DNA from: Bacteroidota bacterium
GTDB lineage: Bacteria > Bacteroidota > Bacteroidia > Chitinophagales > BACL12
DNA length: 64,000 bases
NCBI GenBank assembly: GCA_016718035.1
Contig: JADKEK010000001.1
Coordinates: 186,001 to 250,000, forward strand
Direction: 5' to 3'
In this document: one piece after another, positions 55,668 to 64,000 of the stretch
How the letters are laid out: each line of letters starts with the position of its first letter
Numbering within the stretch: the stretch's first letter is position 1
Made by a program: the position numbers and the translations under genes
Notes under the pieces: generated by a model
What the model saw: the letters and a program-made list of their open reading frames with translations, nothing else
Told to the model about the DNA's origin: nothing
The model's database searches: none

Positions 55668-56249
55668 ATGATTTTACCTATTATAGCCTATGGGCATCCG
55701 GTTTTAAAAAAAGTAGCTCAGCCAATTACGGCCGATTATCCGAAATTAAAGGAGTTGATTGCCAATATGTGGGAAACCATGTATAATGGGAGAGGAGTAG
55801 GTTTGGCTGCACCTCAAATAGGACTGGATATACGGTTGTTTGTGATAGATAGTGAGCAGTTGAAAGAGGATGAGGATGATGATGAGGAAAGTGATGTGCG
55901 TTTAACTAAAGGAATTAAACAGGTATTTATTAATCCTCAAATAATTGATGAAAGTGGCGAGCCTTGGGTTTATGAAGAAGGATGTTTGAGTATTCCGGAT
56001 GTGCGTGTGAAAATTTCAAGAAATGAAACAGTGAAATTGCGTTATCAAGATGAAAATTTTGTTGAGCATACTGTTAGTTTTAATGAAATGAATGCGCGCA
56101 TTATTCAGCACGAATATGACCATTTAGAGGGTATATTATTAACCGACCATATGACACCCTTAAAGCGCAGTTTAATTAAAAAGAAACTGGATAATATTGC
56201 TAAAGGGAATATTGCGGCAAAGTATAAAATGAAGTTCTCTGCTAAGTGA
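55668..56249 (+). CDS. def: Peptide deformylase
   Basis: 193 residues. All three motifs are present: I GVGLAAPQIG, II EEGCLSIP (metal Cys), III HEYDH (two metal His and catalytic Glu). It removes the N-formyl group from nascent proteins. An acidic insertion, EQLKEDEDDDEESDVRLTKG, lies in the loop after the first motif; Bacteroidota deformylases often carry such loops. It is the last gene of the polX-ubiA-ruvX-def run and is followed by a copy of the compound repeat. Confidence 0.97.
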   Translation: MILPIIAYGHPVLKKVAQPITADYPKLKELIANMWETMYNGRGVGLAAPQIGLDIRLFVIDSEQLKEDEDDDEESDVRLTKGIKQVFINPQIIDESGEPWVYEEGCLSIPDVRVKISRNETVKLRYQDENFVEHTVSFNEMNARIIQHEYDHLEGILLTDHMTPLKRSLIKKKLDNIAKGNIAAKYKMKFSAK

Positions 56250-56276
56250 GGTTGGGAGTAGCTTTTTAATTATCGA

Positions 56277-56583
56277 AATGTTTCTCGCAAAGGCACAAGG
56301 GAAGGGTATAAGTTTAAGTTATTTTTATTAATAAAAAACCAATTCAAGCTACCAAAGGTACAATTGGTTTTACGGCTTAGCGTGCTTGAAAACAAACCAC
56401 ATCGCACATCATCTAAACTAATACTTTGGGCCTTGGCGAGAAATACAATTATTATTTCACCCGCCTCAGCGGACTGAAAGCACAGAGGAGGGAGAAGTCG
56501 GAGATTAGGTTGGTTTATAGGCTCCGCGCGCTCAAAACAAACCACATTATATAAAACAATTGCCTCCGCGTTTCCGCGTGAAA
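56277..56583 (+). repeat. Compound palindromic repeat after def
   Basis: One full unit: TTTCTCGCAAAGGCAC on the left, AAAAACCAATTCAAGCTACC and CCAAAGGTACAATTGG in the core, and GGGCCTTGGCGAGAAAT on the right. A half unit of the second flavour follows (TTTCACCCGCCTCAGCGGAC, CTCCGCGCGCTC, CTCCGCGTTTCCGCGTGAAA) and ends 6 bp before the stop of the gene at 56589. The CCGCCTCAGCGGACTG piece is shared with 25850-25870. Confidence 0.8.
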
Positions 56584-56588
56584 AAAAA

Positions 56589-57212
56589 TTAGTCTTCTTT
56601 TTTAAAATCCCCGTTTTGCCAGGCTTCAAAAAATTGTTTCCAGGCAAACACATCAAAAATGCGCATAGGCGGGTATTGTCCTGCGTAATAAATTTTTTGA
56701 CCGAGCACTTTTGTTTGATAATCGGCATTCATATCGGCATCCATGGCCATTGCATCACCAATTTCTTTTAATCGTTCGCGTTCGAGGTTTTTGCGAGCAG
56801 TTTCATAATAATCATCGGGAATATCGTAAGCTAAAAAGGCATCTCTGAATTCTTCTTTTGAAGGCCAGGGATAAATGATAGTTTCAGTTAAATAAATCGT
56901 ATCGCGGGACATTAATTGAATGACAGAATATTTGTTTTCAGTTAAATCGCCGGGAATAATGTACCTGGCATCTTTATATCCAACTGCAGTAAATAAGATG
57001 GTATCACCTTTGGCAGCAACAAAAGAAAAGAAGCCGTTGTAATTACTTGTAGTTGCTGTTTTACTATTACTTGACAAAACGTTCGCAAAAGGAATAGCCA
57101 TCAAACTATCGGTGGTCATCACAATTCCCGAAAACTGAATGACGCTGTCGGTGGTTTGTGCCTTGCCAATTTGAGCAAAAATGATAATAAGTAATAAGTA
57201 AAAATAGCGCAT
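56589..57212 (-). CDS. Secreted protein with carboxypeptidase-like regulatory (beta-sandwich) domain
   Basis: 207 residues from ATG 57212, where MRYFYLLLIIIFAQIGKAQ is a proper signal peptide; the longer frame to 57284 lacks one. Residues about 28-105 form the regulatory-like domain found in Bacteroidota (FSGIVMTTDSLMAIPFANVL, TSNYNGFFSFVAAKGDTILF, VGYKD). The remainder is alpha-helical and acidic (YYETARKNLERERLKEIGD, AMAMDADMNADYQ) and ends WQNGDFKKED. No TonB-linked receptor part follows, so it is a stand-alone secreted protein. It is preceded after 72 bp by a small secreted gene on the same strand. Confidence 0.8.
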   Translation of the reverse strand: MRYFYLLLIIIFAQIGKAQTTDSVIQFSGIVMTTDSLMAIPFANVLSSNSKTATTSNYNGFFSFVAAKGDTILFTAVGYKDARYIIPGDLTENKYSVIQLMSRDTIYLTETIIYPWPSKEEFRDAFLAYDIPDDYYETARKNLERERLKEIGDAMAMDADMNADYQTKVLGQKIYYAGQYPPMRIFDVFAWKQFFEAWQNGDFKKED

Positions 57213-57284
57213 TGTTGAATAAACGTAATTCAAAGATACGTTTATTGTCATGAACCGTGTGGAGGATAGCAGTTTAATTACCAA

Positions 57285-57521
57285 TTAGAACGTAAAGAAA
57301 GCATCTTCGGTAGAAAACATACCTGCAGGGCTAGTGATAGAAGGTTGTGATTGTACGCCGGCTGTTGGCAATGCTACAAGGGAATTTGAGTTTGCAGCAG
57401 GTTGTTCAGACATTTGATAATCGGCAGCAGAGAAGATATAAGATTCTTCAGTGGCTATGGTTATACCCACATGTGCCATTAACACTGCGGCAAGTACGAT
57501 GGATCCGGTTAACTTTTTCAT
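57285..57521 (-). CDS. Small secreted protein, Ala/Ser/Gln-rich
   Basis: 78 residues from ATG 57521 (MKKLTGSIVLAAVLMAHVGI, signal peptide); an ATG three codons earlier is possible. The mature part is short and low in complexity (YQMSEQPAANSNSLVALPTA, SITSPAGMFSTEDAFFTF). It resembles the small secreted protein at 12191 in style but not clearly in sequence. No known family. The ending EDAFFTF is unusual. Confidence 0.5.
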   Translation of the reverse strand: MKKLTGSIVLAAVLMAHVGITIATEESYIFSAADYQMSEQPAANSNSLVALPTAGVQSQPSITSPAGMFSTEDAFFTF

Positions 57522-57740
57522 AGCTGTCATTGATTTATGATGCCAAATTACTTCGGTTATCGGCCCATGCCAAGTACAAAATCGGAGGGGTTATCAATCA
57601 CATTTTAACACTTGAAAACAGGCGTTTTGGCTGAAACCCTTGATTTTATTGAAATTAATAAAATGTTAAATGAAAAAATCATGACAAAAATGAGGGCTTA
57701 TCGGTACCATGTATCCGGGTGGATATGTCTAAAAACAAAA

Positions 57741-57764
57741 AACCCCTCCGGCTGTCGGAGAGGC
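57741..57764 (-). terminator. Terminator of the 57791 gene
   Basis: On the minus strand CTCCG (plus 57756-57760) pairs with CGGAG (plus 57746-57750) and the stem extends with CC/GG beyond one mismatch, followed by a T-rich run (A-rich on the plus strand, 57731-57742). It lies about 27 bp after the stop. Confidence 0.65.
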
Positions 57765-57790
57765 TTTTGTTTGATTTAACCCCTAAAAAA

Positions 57791-58300
57791 TCAATATAAA
57801 ATCTTTATTTTTTTAGTAATTTTCATAACACCAGATTCAATTGAAACAAAGTATATGCCTTCGCCATAATTACTTACGTCAATACTAGTAAGGTTTGAAT
57901 TGATGTTGTAAACGCCCATTTCCTGACCCAACAGGTTAAGTATGCGAATAGTTCCGCTTTCAACATCAGCAGAAACGGTAATAAACTCTTTTGCAGGATT
58001 TGGATATACCACAGTAGATTCTAATGATTCGGTGTTTTTACCGTTCATCATGTTTTCATTAGTAATGCCTTTGGTATTATAGCTATCATCAGAAGTGCCT
58101 GTTGTGCCGGTAGCTGTATTATCTGTAGAGAAATTAGCTACTCCTGCACTTGGTATCAAGTCAGTTTCATCTGGTTTTAAACCACTAAGATTGTCAATTT
58201 CAGGGTTGTTGGTATCCTCTGACCTAACTCTCGCATTACTTTGCGCAAACATTGCACTGGCAACGGTTACTAGTAATAGGGTAAAAAATAACTTCTTCAT
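57791..58300 (-). CDS. Small secreted protein with type A (Por secretion) C-terminal sorting domain
   Basis: 169 residues. Signal peptide MKKLFFTLLLVTVASAMFAQ. A low-complexity linker of about 75 residues follows (DNTATGTTGTSDDSYNTKG). The C-terminus is a standard type A sorting domain: TVVYPNPAKEFITVSADVE, GTIRILNLLGQEMGVYNI, YGEGIYFVSIESGVM and KITKKIKILY. It has almost no cargo beyond a disordered linker. It should pass through the type IX secretion system to the surface. The gene has its own terminator. Confidence 0.85.
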   Translation of the reverse strand: MKKLFFTLLLVTVASAMFAQSNARVRSEDTNNPEIDNLSGLKPDETDLIPSAGVANFSTDNTATGTTGTSDDSYNTKGITNENMMNGKNTESLESTVVYPNPAKEFITVSADVESGTIRILNLLGQEMGVYNINSNLTSIDVSNYGEGIYFVSIESGVMKITKKIKILY

Positions 58301-58574
58301 AGCAGTAAAATTAAGGTCAATTATTAGTTCTTATACGGGTTTCGCTTGTAATTAGTTTTAAAAATAAAGACACCTCTTCACACTTCTTTAAGACAAATAT
58401 AACTCTTTATCGGGACACCTAAAAAGTTTTTAACTAAATGTTAATATGTATTTAATTGATTATCAACAGTTTAGTAATTTTAGGATCCTGAAAAATGACA
58501 ATTCTATCGGTTTGAAAAGTTGTTGATTTGCTGTTTACAACAAATCCTTTGTTAAATTTAACCGATTTTAATCA

Positions 58575-60029
58575 ATGTTTCAAAATAAATCCATCGTCAT
58601 ATTAAGAACTTTCACCTCTCAGGAGGTGCGTCAATTTGACGAATACCTCCGTTCACCCTTCTTCAACAAAAATCAAACCATAATTCAGGCTTTTGACATA
58701 ATTAAGGCCTGGTTTCCCTTATTTGAACATCCAAATTTGGAGCGAACGCTTCTCTATAAACTCATTTTTAACAATGAGCAATTCGACGAGCAGAAATTAC
58801 GGTATTTAATGACTGACCTAACCAAACATCTGGAAGAATATTTATGTTACAAAGCGATTTCGGAGGAACAGATATTTAAGTATCATTTATTATTATATAC
58901 CTATCGTTTACGTCGCCTCGACAAGGCATTTCTCAATACCTTAAAACTGGCAGAAAAAGCATTAAACGATCAACCTCGCAGAGATGTTAGTCATGCTTTT
59001 TATCAATATTTAATTGAAGAGGACCGTTACCGGTTTATGAGCGACAGACGTGAGCATTTGCACGAAACCAATTTGCAACAGGTGGTAGATAATCTGGATA
59101 AATATTATATCCTGAATAAAATGCGTTACAGTGCCGAAATTATCAATAATAAAAATGTTGTTGCCATCAATTATAAGTTGTTCCTGTATGATGAAATTAT
59201 GAATCATATCAGGCATAACCCATTGGACTATGTGCCTTCAGCTAAAATTTATTACAATATCATTCTTACGCTTACTGAACCAGAAAATAAAATACATTAC
59301 ACCAATTTACTTGATTTATTAAAAGAACATCATCAGCTATTTTCAAAAGAAGAAATTTTTGAAATGTATGTATATGCAAAAAATTATTGCATTAGAAAAA
59401 TTAACCATGGCGATGTTGAATATATCAGAGAATTGTTTGATTTGTATAAAGTGATGTTGAAAGACAGGATTATCTTCAAAGAAAATTATTTATCGCAATT
59501 TGACTATAAAAATATTGTTTATCTGGGGTTAAGAATAAGTGAATTTGACTGGGTTAAAAACTTTATCAGTAAATACAACGAACACCTGGATCCTGCGATC
59601 AGACAAAATGCCTATACGTTTAATATGGCGTATTATCACTTCTTCCAGAATAACTATGATGAAGTGCTAACCTTATTGCGTTCAGTGGAGTTCACGGATT
59701 TTTATTACCATCTTGATTCTAAATCGCTATTGCTGAAAACCTATTTTGAATTAGAGGAAACCGAAGCATTGTTTAGTTTGATTGAAGCTTTTAAAGTATA
59801 TATCAAACGCAATAATTTGATTCCGGCATATCAAAAAACGGGTTATATCAATATGATAAAACTCAGTTCAAAATTGTATAAGTGGAAACTCAATCCCAAA
59901 AATAATATTCAGGATATTGTTGATGAGTTTAACAATACCAAACCTGTTGTTGACGTACTTTGGATGCGCAAAAAACTGGAAACTCTGCAATCTCTTTCAG
60001 AAAAATTGACAGGTAATTGGAGAAAATAA
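58575..60029 (+). CDS. Conserved helical protein of unknown function
   Basis: 484 residues, cytoplasmic (no signal). Almost entirely alpha-helical with repeating pairs of helices of about 35-40 residues (for example YYNIILTLTEPENKIHYTNL, NAYTFNMAYYHFFQNNYDEV), suggesting a TPR-like superhelix; the sequence is divergent from classical TPRs. The start MFQNKSIVILRTFTSQEVRQ leads into FDEYLRSPFFNKN, a segment I associate with a Bacteroidota-specific family of unknown role. It is flanked by non-coding DNA and the gene is monocistronic. Confidence 0.75.
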   Translation: MFQNKSIVILRTFTSQEVRQFDEYLRSPFFNKNQTIIQAFDIIKAWFPLFEHPNLERTLLYKLIFNNEQFDEQKLRYLMTDLTKHLEEYLCYKAISEEQIFKYHLLLYTYRLRRLDKAFLNTLKLAEKALNDQPRRDVSHAFYQYLIEEDRYRFMSDRREHLHETNLQQVVDNLDKYYILNKMRYSAEIINNKNVVAINYKLFLYDEIMNHIRHNPLDYVPSAKIYYNIILTLTEPENKIHYTNLLDLLKEHHQLFSKEEIFEMYVYAKNYCIRKINHGDVEYIRELFDLYKVMLKDRIIFKENYLSQFDYKNIVYLGLRISEFDWVKNFISKYNEHLDPAIRQNAYTFNMAYYHFFQNNYDEVLTLLRSVEFTDFYYHLDSKSLLLKTYFELEETEALFSLIEAFKVYIKRNNLIPAYQKTGYINMIKLSSKLYKWKLNPKNNIQDIVDEFNNTKPVVDVLWMRKKLETLQSLSEKLTGNWRK

Positions 60030-60085
60030 TTGGCATACATTATTTCCAGTTAGCCTTAATCAAATAACCCCAGCCATATTTAACA

Positions 60086-60553
60086 TCATTTAAAAAACAC
60101 CTGATACGTTAGGGTGAATCCCGCACTATAAACTGCGGAGTATAAAATAAAATCTATCGCATAATTCAGTATGGGGCGTTTTTCACTAAACTCCAGTGCT
60201 CCTAAAGTTAAAAGGTTTACCTTATTGATAGTCCTGAACAAGTGATAAGCATCGGTGGTAAACACAAAAAGGGTAGTGGAGCCGGGAAATTTCTCTCCTA
60301 GATTAGGGTCGTTATTTGCATATTTGTTTGTCCAACTCACGTACGGATTCCAATATTGATCATTTGCATTTGGGAACCTGTTTTCAAATGCACCATAGTG
60401 AGCGTATAAGGTTTGTGACAAACCATCGCAAATTCCTGCAAAAAGTGCAAATGGGATAGTGATTTGTGGTTTGTTTAAGGATATGTCGCCAATGCTATTA
60501 ATTTGAGCGATTGCGACATTCGTAAACAGCAGTAGTCCAATGAGTAATTTCAT
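60086..60553 (-). CDS. Secreted protein of unknown function
   Basis: 155 residues with signal peptide MKLLIGLLLFTNVAIA. The mature part has FALFAGICDGLSQTLYAHYG, ENRFPNANDQYWNPYVSW, FVFTTDAYHLFRTINKVNLL and a last hydrophobic strand. The pattern of a Tyr/Trp-rich soluble loop followed by helices (DAYHLFRT) is seen in Bacteroidota conserved proteins, but no named family is assigned. Convergent with the 58575 gene. Confidence 0.65.
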   Translation of the reverse strand: MKLLIGLLLFTNVAIAQINSIGDISLNKPQITIPFALFAGICDGLSQTLYAHYGAFENRFPNANDQYWNPYVSWTNKYANNDPNLGEKFPGSTTLFVFTTDAYHLFRTINKVNLLTLGALEFSEKRPILNYAIDFILYSAVYSAGFTLTYQVFFK

Positions 60554-60800
60554 AAGTAAGAGAATTAAAATTTGCCTGAATGAATATCTAAATTACTTAA
60601 AGTAAGGAAATATTCAAAACTGCTTTTCTAACTTCACCCTAGAAATTTTATAATTTTTAGTTACCCCAAATAACATATATGCTGGCTTGCTATTGAAAAA
60701 AACGGATAAGTTATTTTTTTTAATATAAAATATCTATTACCTTTATCAATAAGGTTAATAAATAAAAGTTATATTACTCACATGAATTATTAAGGATGTT

Positions 60801-61520
60801 ATGAAGGCAATGAATACAATTAAAAAATTTGGTTACAAAATTTTACGGAAATTTGGTATTGTGGGTAAAGAATATCAATTACTTCCCAGTAATTTTCCTG
60901 TGGCCAATATCAACACTACATTTAATCAAATTGGTAAACTTAACCCTCGTGTTACTCATCCTACAGAATATGTTGTTTTAGGGGTTTTGGCAAGTATAAC
61001 AAAACAAAATATTTTGGAAGTTGGCTGCTATTTAGGATACTCCAGTTGTATAATGGCTTCTGCAATTTCAAGTGATAGAAAAATATTTTCAGTTGATAGA
61101 TTTGAAATCCCTAAAAACTGGTCAAAAAAGACGAGTGATAATTGGATTTTTAAAAACTATTCGCAAATTGAGTGGGCAACAAAAAATCGTAATGCACTTG
61201 GGTTCGAATCAAAAATTACCTTTGTTGAAAGTGATTCAAAGTCCTACGCAGCAGAATTGCGAAACATGCGCGATAGACCAAAATTTGATTTGATTTTTAT
61301 TGATGGTGATCATAGTTATGAAGGTTGTTTAAGCGATATGAAAGATTATATGCCAATGTTGGAGGAAGGTGGATATTTGGTAATGCATGATTATAATTCG
61401 CCTTTACATCCCGGTGTTGCTAAGGCAGTAGATGAAATCATTCAATCAGATATTTCATTTAAATGCTTATATCTTGTACAGTCCTTAATAGTAATCATTA
61501 AGGAACATCCTAAAAGCTAA
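60801..61520 (+). CDS. Class I SAM-dependent methyltransferase (Methyltransf_24-like)
   Basis: 239 residues. Rossmann core: motif I NILEVGCYLGYSSCIMASAI, then FSVDRF as motif II, and FDLIFIDGDHSYEGCLSDMK followed by LEEGGYLVMHDY, the typical strand 4-5 pair of the Methyltransf_24/macrocin-O-methyltransferase group. The substrate is unknown; members often methylate sugars or small molecules in polysaccharide or natural-product pathways. No signal peptide. It lies 23 bp before the glycine-rich secreted gene, with which it may share a transcript although the functions are not obviously linked. Confidence 0.85.
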   Translation: MKAMNTIKKFGYKILRKFGIVGKEYQLLPSNFPVANINTTFNQIGKLNPRVTHPTEYVVLGVLASITKQNILEVGCYLGYSSCIMASAISSDRKIFSVDRFEIPKNWSKKTSDNWIFKNYSQIEWATKNRNALGFESKITFVESDSKSYAAELRNMRDRPKFDLIFIDGDHSYEGCLSDMKDYMPMLEEGGYLVMHDYNSPLHPGVAKAVDEIIQSDISFKCLYLVQSLIVIIKEHPKS

Positions 61521-61543
61521 TATTTTAATTTAAAATTTATCAC

Positions 61544-62719
61544 ATGAAAAAAGTATACTTAATTTTTTTATTGTTTTATACAACATTGATTTACGGTCAA
61601 TCCGGCACGTCAGAATTTACTTCAACCGGCACATTTACAGTACCGGATGGCGTTACTACTATATTAGTCGAAATGATTGGTGCCGGTGGACACGGCGGTT
61701 ATAACGGAACCGGTGGCGGTGGCGGTGGCGGATATACCAGCAGTAATTTATCGGTTACACCCGGAGCTACAATAGATATTCAAATAGGTATTCCCGGAAG
61801 CGGTGCTGTTTTAGGTACTACTAAAATTGACAATACATTTTATGCTACAGGTGGTGAGAACGGTGTTTCTGTTCCAAACCCTGAAATTGGCGGCGGAGGT
61901 GCAGGTGGTGTAGGTTTTGGTGGCAATGTGGCCAACTTTGCAGGCGGAAATGGAGGTGGTGGTTACTACACATATTTTGGCGGCGGTGGCGGTGGAGCAG
62001 CCGGAGCTGATGCCAATGGTGGTGTAGGCGGAAATACCATTGCCTGGGTTGGAATTTGTCTGACACCAGGCGGTGATGGTGGATTAAGCGGTGGTTCGCC
62101 AGGAGGTAATGGAGGCAAAGGTGCTGGATTTATTGATACGTTTTGCGCTACAACCGATCCTGCCGGAAATGGAAATAATTATGGAGCTGGCGGCGGCGGT
62201 GGAAATGGCAATGGTGGTGGTCCTGGTAATGGCGCTGGTGGTTATTGTCGAATCTCCTGGTGTGCGGTAGATGTTACGGTTGTATCAAATGGAACTTCCA
62301 TTACAGCAAATGCTACAGATGTTACTTATCAATGGATAGATTGCACAACTGGTGCTATAATTGACGGTGCAACTAGTCAAAGTTATTCACCACTTGCAAC
62401 AGGCAATTATGCAGTAATTGTAAATGATGGTCTTTGCGCTGATACTTCGGAATGTGTCTTCATAGAAATAATTATAGAAGATATACAAAGTTATTATGAA
62501 AATTTAGTACGCGTATCGCCAAACCCATTTGAATCGACAATTCACATCGATGGTTTACCTAATCAACAATTTCAATTTGCAATTATTAATAACCTGGGAC
62601 AAACAGTGTGGTCAGGTAATCAATTGTTAGACGACTATACTTTTTTAGCAGATGGCATTTATTTGTTGCATATTGCAAATGAAGTTTTTGAGATTAATAA
62701 AATGCTTTTCAAAAAATAA
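61544..62719 (+). CDS. Secreted glycine-rich protein with type A sorting domain
   Basis: 391 residues. Signal peptide MKKVYLIFLLFYTTLIYG. Then FTSTGTFTVPDGVTTILVEM, the entry to a glycine-rich domain, and a region (about 45-235) with over 40 percent Gly, rich in GGGGG and NGGGG strings. An Ig-like domain follows (VTYQWIDCTTGAIIDGATSQ, GNYAVIVNDGLCADTSECVF), then the sorting domain (VRVSPNPFESTIHIDGLPN, FAIINNLGQTVWSG, DGIYLLHIANEVFEINKMLF). It is probably displayed on the surface through the type IX system; a structural or adhesive role is inferred. Gly-rich shadow frames on the minus strand are not called. Confidence 0.88.
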   Translation: MKKVYLIFLLFYTTLIYGQSGTSEFTSTGTFTVPDGVTTILVEMIGAGGHGGYNGTGGGGGGGYTSSNLSVTPGATIDIQIGIPGSGAVLGTTKIDNTFYATGGENGVSVPNPEIGGGGAGGVGFGGNVANFAGGNGGGGYYTYFGGGGGGAAGADANGGVGGNTIAWVGICLTPGGDGGLSGGSPGGNGGKGAGFIDTFCATTDPAGNGNNYGAGGGGGNGNGGGPGNGAGGYCRISWCAVDVTVVSNGTSITANATDVTYQWIDCTTGAIIDGATSQSYSPLATGNYAVIVNDGLCADTSECVFIEIIIEDIQSYYENLVRVSPNPFESTIHIDGLPNQQFQFAIINNLGQTVWSGNQLLDDYTFLADGIYLLHIANEVFEINKMLFKK

Positions 62720-62853
62720 ATTATCTATACTTGTCATACACTTGTAAAAGAACTGCTTTTTATCATAAAAAATAATAAATAGCAGGATTTGACAACATAC
62801 CGAGATTTTTGCTGTTTAATTTTGTTGTTATAATTTTAGTAATTGTAAAGAGT

Positions 62854-64000
62854 ATGACGACAAACATTAAACAGCTTTTTATTTCAACATTAGGGTTGAT
62901 TATTTTAGGTGGAGGCGCAGTAAAGGCGCAGGAGGTACCGGAAGTTTTAGCGAATAAATTGAGTGCAACCTTAGATAGTATGTGGTTGTTGATTGATAAT
63001 AAATCGTTAAGTGCAGCTATGCAGTTTAACGACAATGCAGTTTGGGAAGATGCAGCAGGGTATTCTATTTTGACACCGGAAGTAGAAGTGACAACAGCGC
63101 ACAAATATGAAATTGGCAGTATTACAAAAACATTAACCGGTGCATGTGTTTTACAATTAGTTGATGAAGGTATTTTACATTTAGATGACAGCGTATTTAC
63201 CTGGCTAGACCCAATCCCATTTGTTGATTCTACTATAACCATCCGACAATTATTACAACACAAAAGTGGTTTATATGAAGTGTTGAGTAATGCAGATTTG
63301 CAACCAACATTATTGTTAGATCAAGATTCTATTTGGCAGGCCAAAGATGTAATAAATACTTTTATTCAAGCACCTTATGATGAACCTGGCAGTACATGGT
63401 CGTATTGCAATACCGGTTATTTTATGTTAGGAATGATTATTGAAGCTGCAACCGGAAATCCATTTTATGAAGAAATCAGAAATCGCTTTTTAGATCCTTT
63501 GGCATTAAGCAGTATTGGTATTCCTTCATTTGAAACTTATACCGGACCAATTGCACATGTTTGGTTGGATATAACAGGTGATGGCGTTACAGATGATGCA
63601 CATTTCTTTTATTACAATTGGTTATCATTAAATTCTGCGGTTGCTGCAGCCGGGGGATATTATGCCACACCTGAAGATATCACCAGGTGGATGCGCAGTT
63701 ATTTGAGAGGCGATTTACATTCTCCGGCAATTCTAACTGAAGCTGAAACAACAGTTACCGCTCCTGGATTACCAGGGACTTATGGTTTAGGACTAATTGC
63801 GAAAACGTTTTTAGGATACCAGGTATATGGACATGGAGGAGATTTAGCATATTCAGCCAATTCATGGTATTTTCCTGAATTTGATTTAAGCATTACCGTT
63901 ATGAATAATGATGCAGAAATTATTTCCTGGGATTTAGAACCAGTCACAATAGCCTTGTTTCAAACTTACCTCGACTATCAAGCAACATTAAGCATTCCAC
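62854..64000 (+). CDS. Serine hydrolase of the beta-lactamase/class C family (3' end outside window)
   Basis: Open frame of 382 codons from ATG 62854 to the end of the window. Signal peptide MTTNIKQLFISTLGLIILGG. The active-site motifs of the class C-like group are present: SxxK in GSITKTLTG, YxN in YCNTGYFMLGMI, and the third motif as HGG in YGHGGDLAYSA. LLQHKSGLYEVLS, a conserved segment, lies between. A TAATTTTG -7 box at 62817-62824 precedes it. Probably a periplasmic or surface carboxypeptidase/esterase; substrate unknown. A C-terminal domain may continue past the window. Confidence 0.87.
   Translation, partial: MTTNIKQLFISTLGLIILGGGAVKAQEVPEVLANKLSATLDSMWLLIDNKSLSAAMQFNDNAVWEDAAGYSILTPEVEVTTAHKYEIGSITKTLTGACVLQLVDEGILHLDDSVFTWLDPIPFVDSTITIRQLLQHKSGLYEVLSNADLQPTLLLDQDSIWQAKDVINTFIQAPYDEPGSTWSYCNTGYFMLGMIIEAATGNPFYEEIRNRFLDPLALSSIGIPSFETYTGPIAHVWLDITGDGVTDDAHFFYYNWLSLNSAVAAAGGYYATPEDITRWMRSYLRGDLHSPAILTEAETTVTAPGLPGTYGLGLIAKTFLGYQVYGHGGDLAYSANSWYFPEFDLSITVMNNDAEIISWDLEPVTIALFQTYLDYQATLSIP

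Noticed and set aside
58440..58475. Possible replication origin (TTATCAACA, similar to a DnaA box)
   Set aside because: A single box with no cluster, no dnaA or dnaN gene and no AT-rich unwinding element; chance expectation.
62763..63263. A 166-codon minus-strand frame
   Set aside because: It is antisense to the serine hydrolase, which has clear SxxK, YxN and HGG motifs.

Overview
The window is a chromosomal stretch of a low-GC member of the Bacteroidota. The evidence is: -7 boxes of the TAnnTTTG type, including one full TTTG-N20-TACCTTTG promoter before the ribosomal genes; Por (type IX) secretion C-terminal sorting domains; many lipoproteins; paired FG-GAP/UnbV proteins; a bacterial GH3 protein; and Bacteroidota-style single copies of sucC, rseP, hscB and panB. 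The lineage below phylum (perhaps Chitinophagales- or Sphingobacteriales-like) cannot be fixed by eye. Pyruvate:ferredoxin oxidoreductase next to catalase-peroxidase/PerR suggests flexible oxygen use.

Layout. 1-10 kb: envelope genes (a truncated repeat protein, an SGNH-like secreted protein, a polytopic GT-C-like membrane protein and a very large alpha-2-macroglobulin lipoprotein with an intact thioester). 10-20 kb: core metabolism (sucC, dapB, a DODA-type dioxygenase, an acyl-CoA thioesterase, nifJ, panB). 20-28 kb: two tandem FG-GAP/UnbV proteins with Met/His-rich tails and two convergent paralogous lipoproteins. 29-35 kb: dnaK and a perR-katG peroxide-defence unit. 35-46 kb: a GNAT, an RlpA-like protein, ogt, GH3, rseP, hscB, a tRNA-Leu locus with attachment-site-like debris, a FabH-like synthase and rplU-rpmA. 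46-52.6 kb: a complete TetR-controlled tripartite exporter (TolC, HlyD, two ATPases, two permeases; YbhGFSR-like) with a perfect 20-bp palindrome as probable operator. 52.7-56.2 kb: polX-PHP, ubiA, ruvX, def. 56.5-64 kb: secreted and sorting-domain proteins, a helical conserved protein, a methyltransferase and a serine hydrolase running off the end.

Two patterns stand out. First, five intergenic regions (about 19.3, 25.5-26.2, 31.2-31.95, 34.8-35.5 and 56.3-56.6 kb) carry copies of one compound palindromic repeat of about 175 bp. Some copies are in tandem at very regular spacing, and the arms have an interleaved a-b-a'-b' order. I do not recognise this as a named element. Second, several conserved genes are broken by minimal lesions: panB by an in-frame TGA, and rseP, polX and both exporter permeases by single frameshifts, mostly in short homopolymers or tandem dinucleotides. 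GIY-YIG may carry an in-frame TAA. Sequencing or assembly error is the simplest explanation for most, but each can be checked, and the TGA-C context in panB and the A9 run in polX are also classical recoding or slippage contexts.
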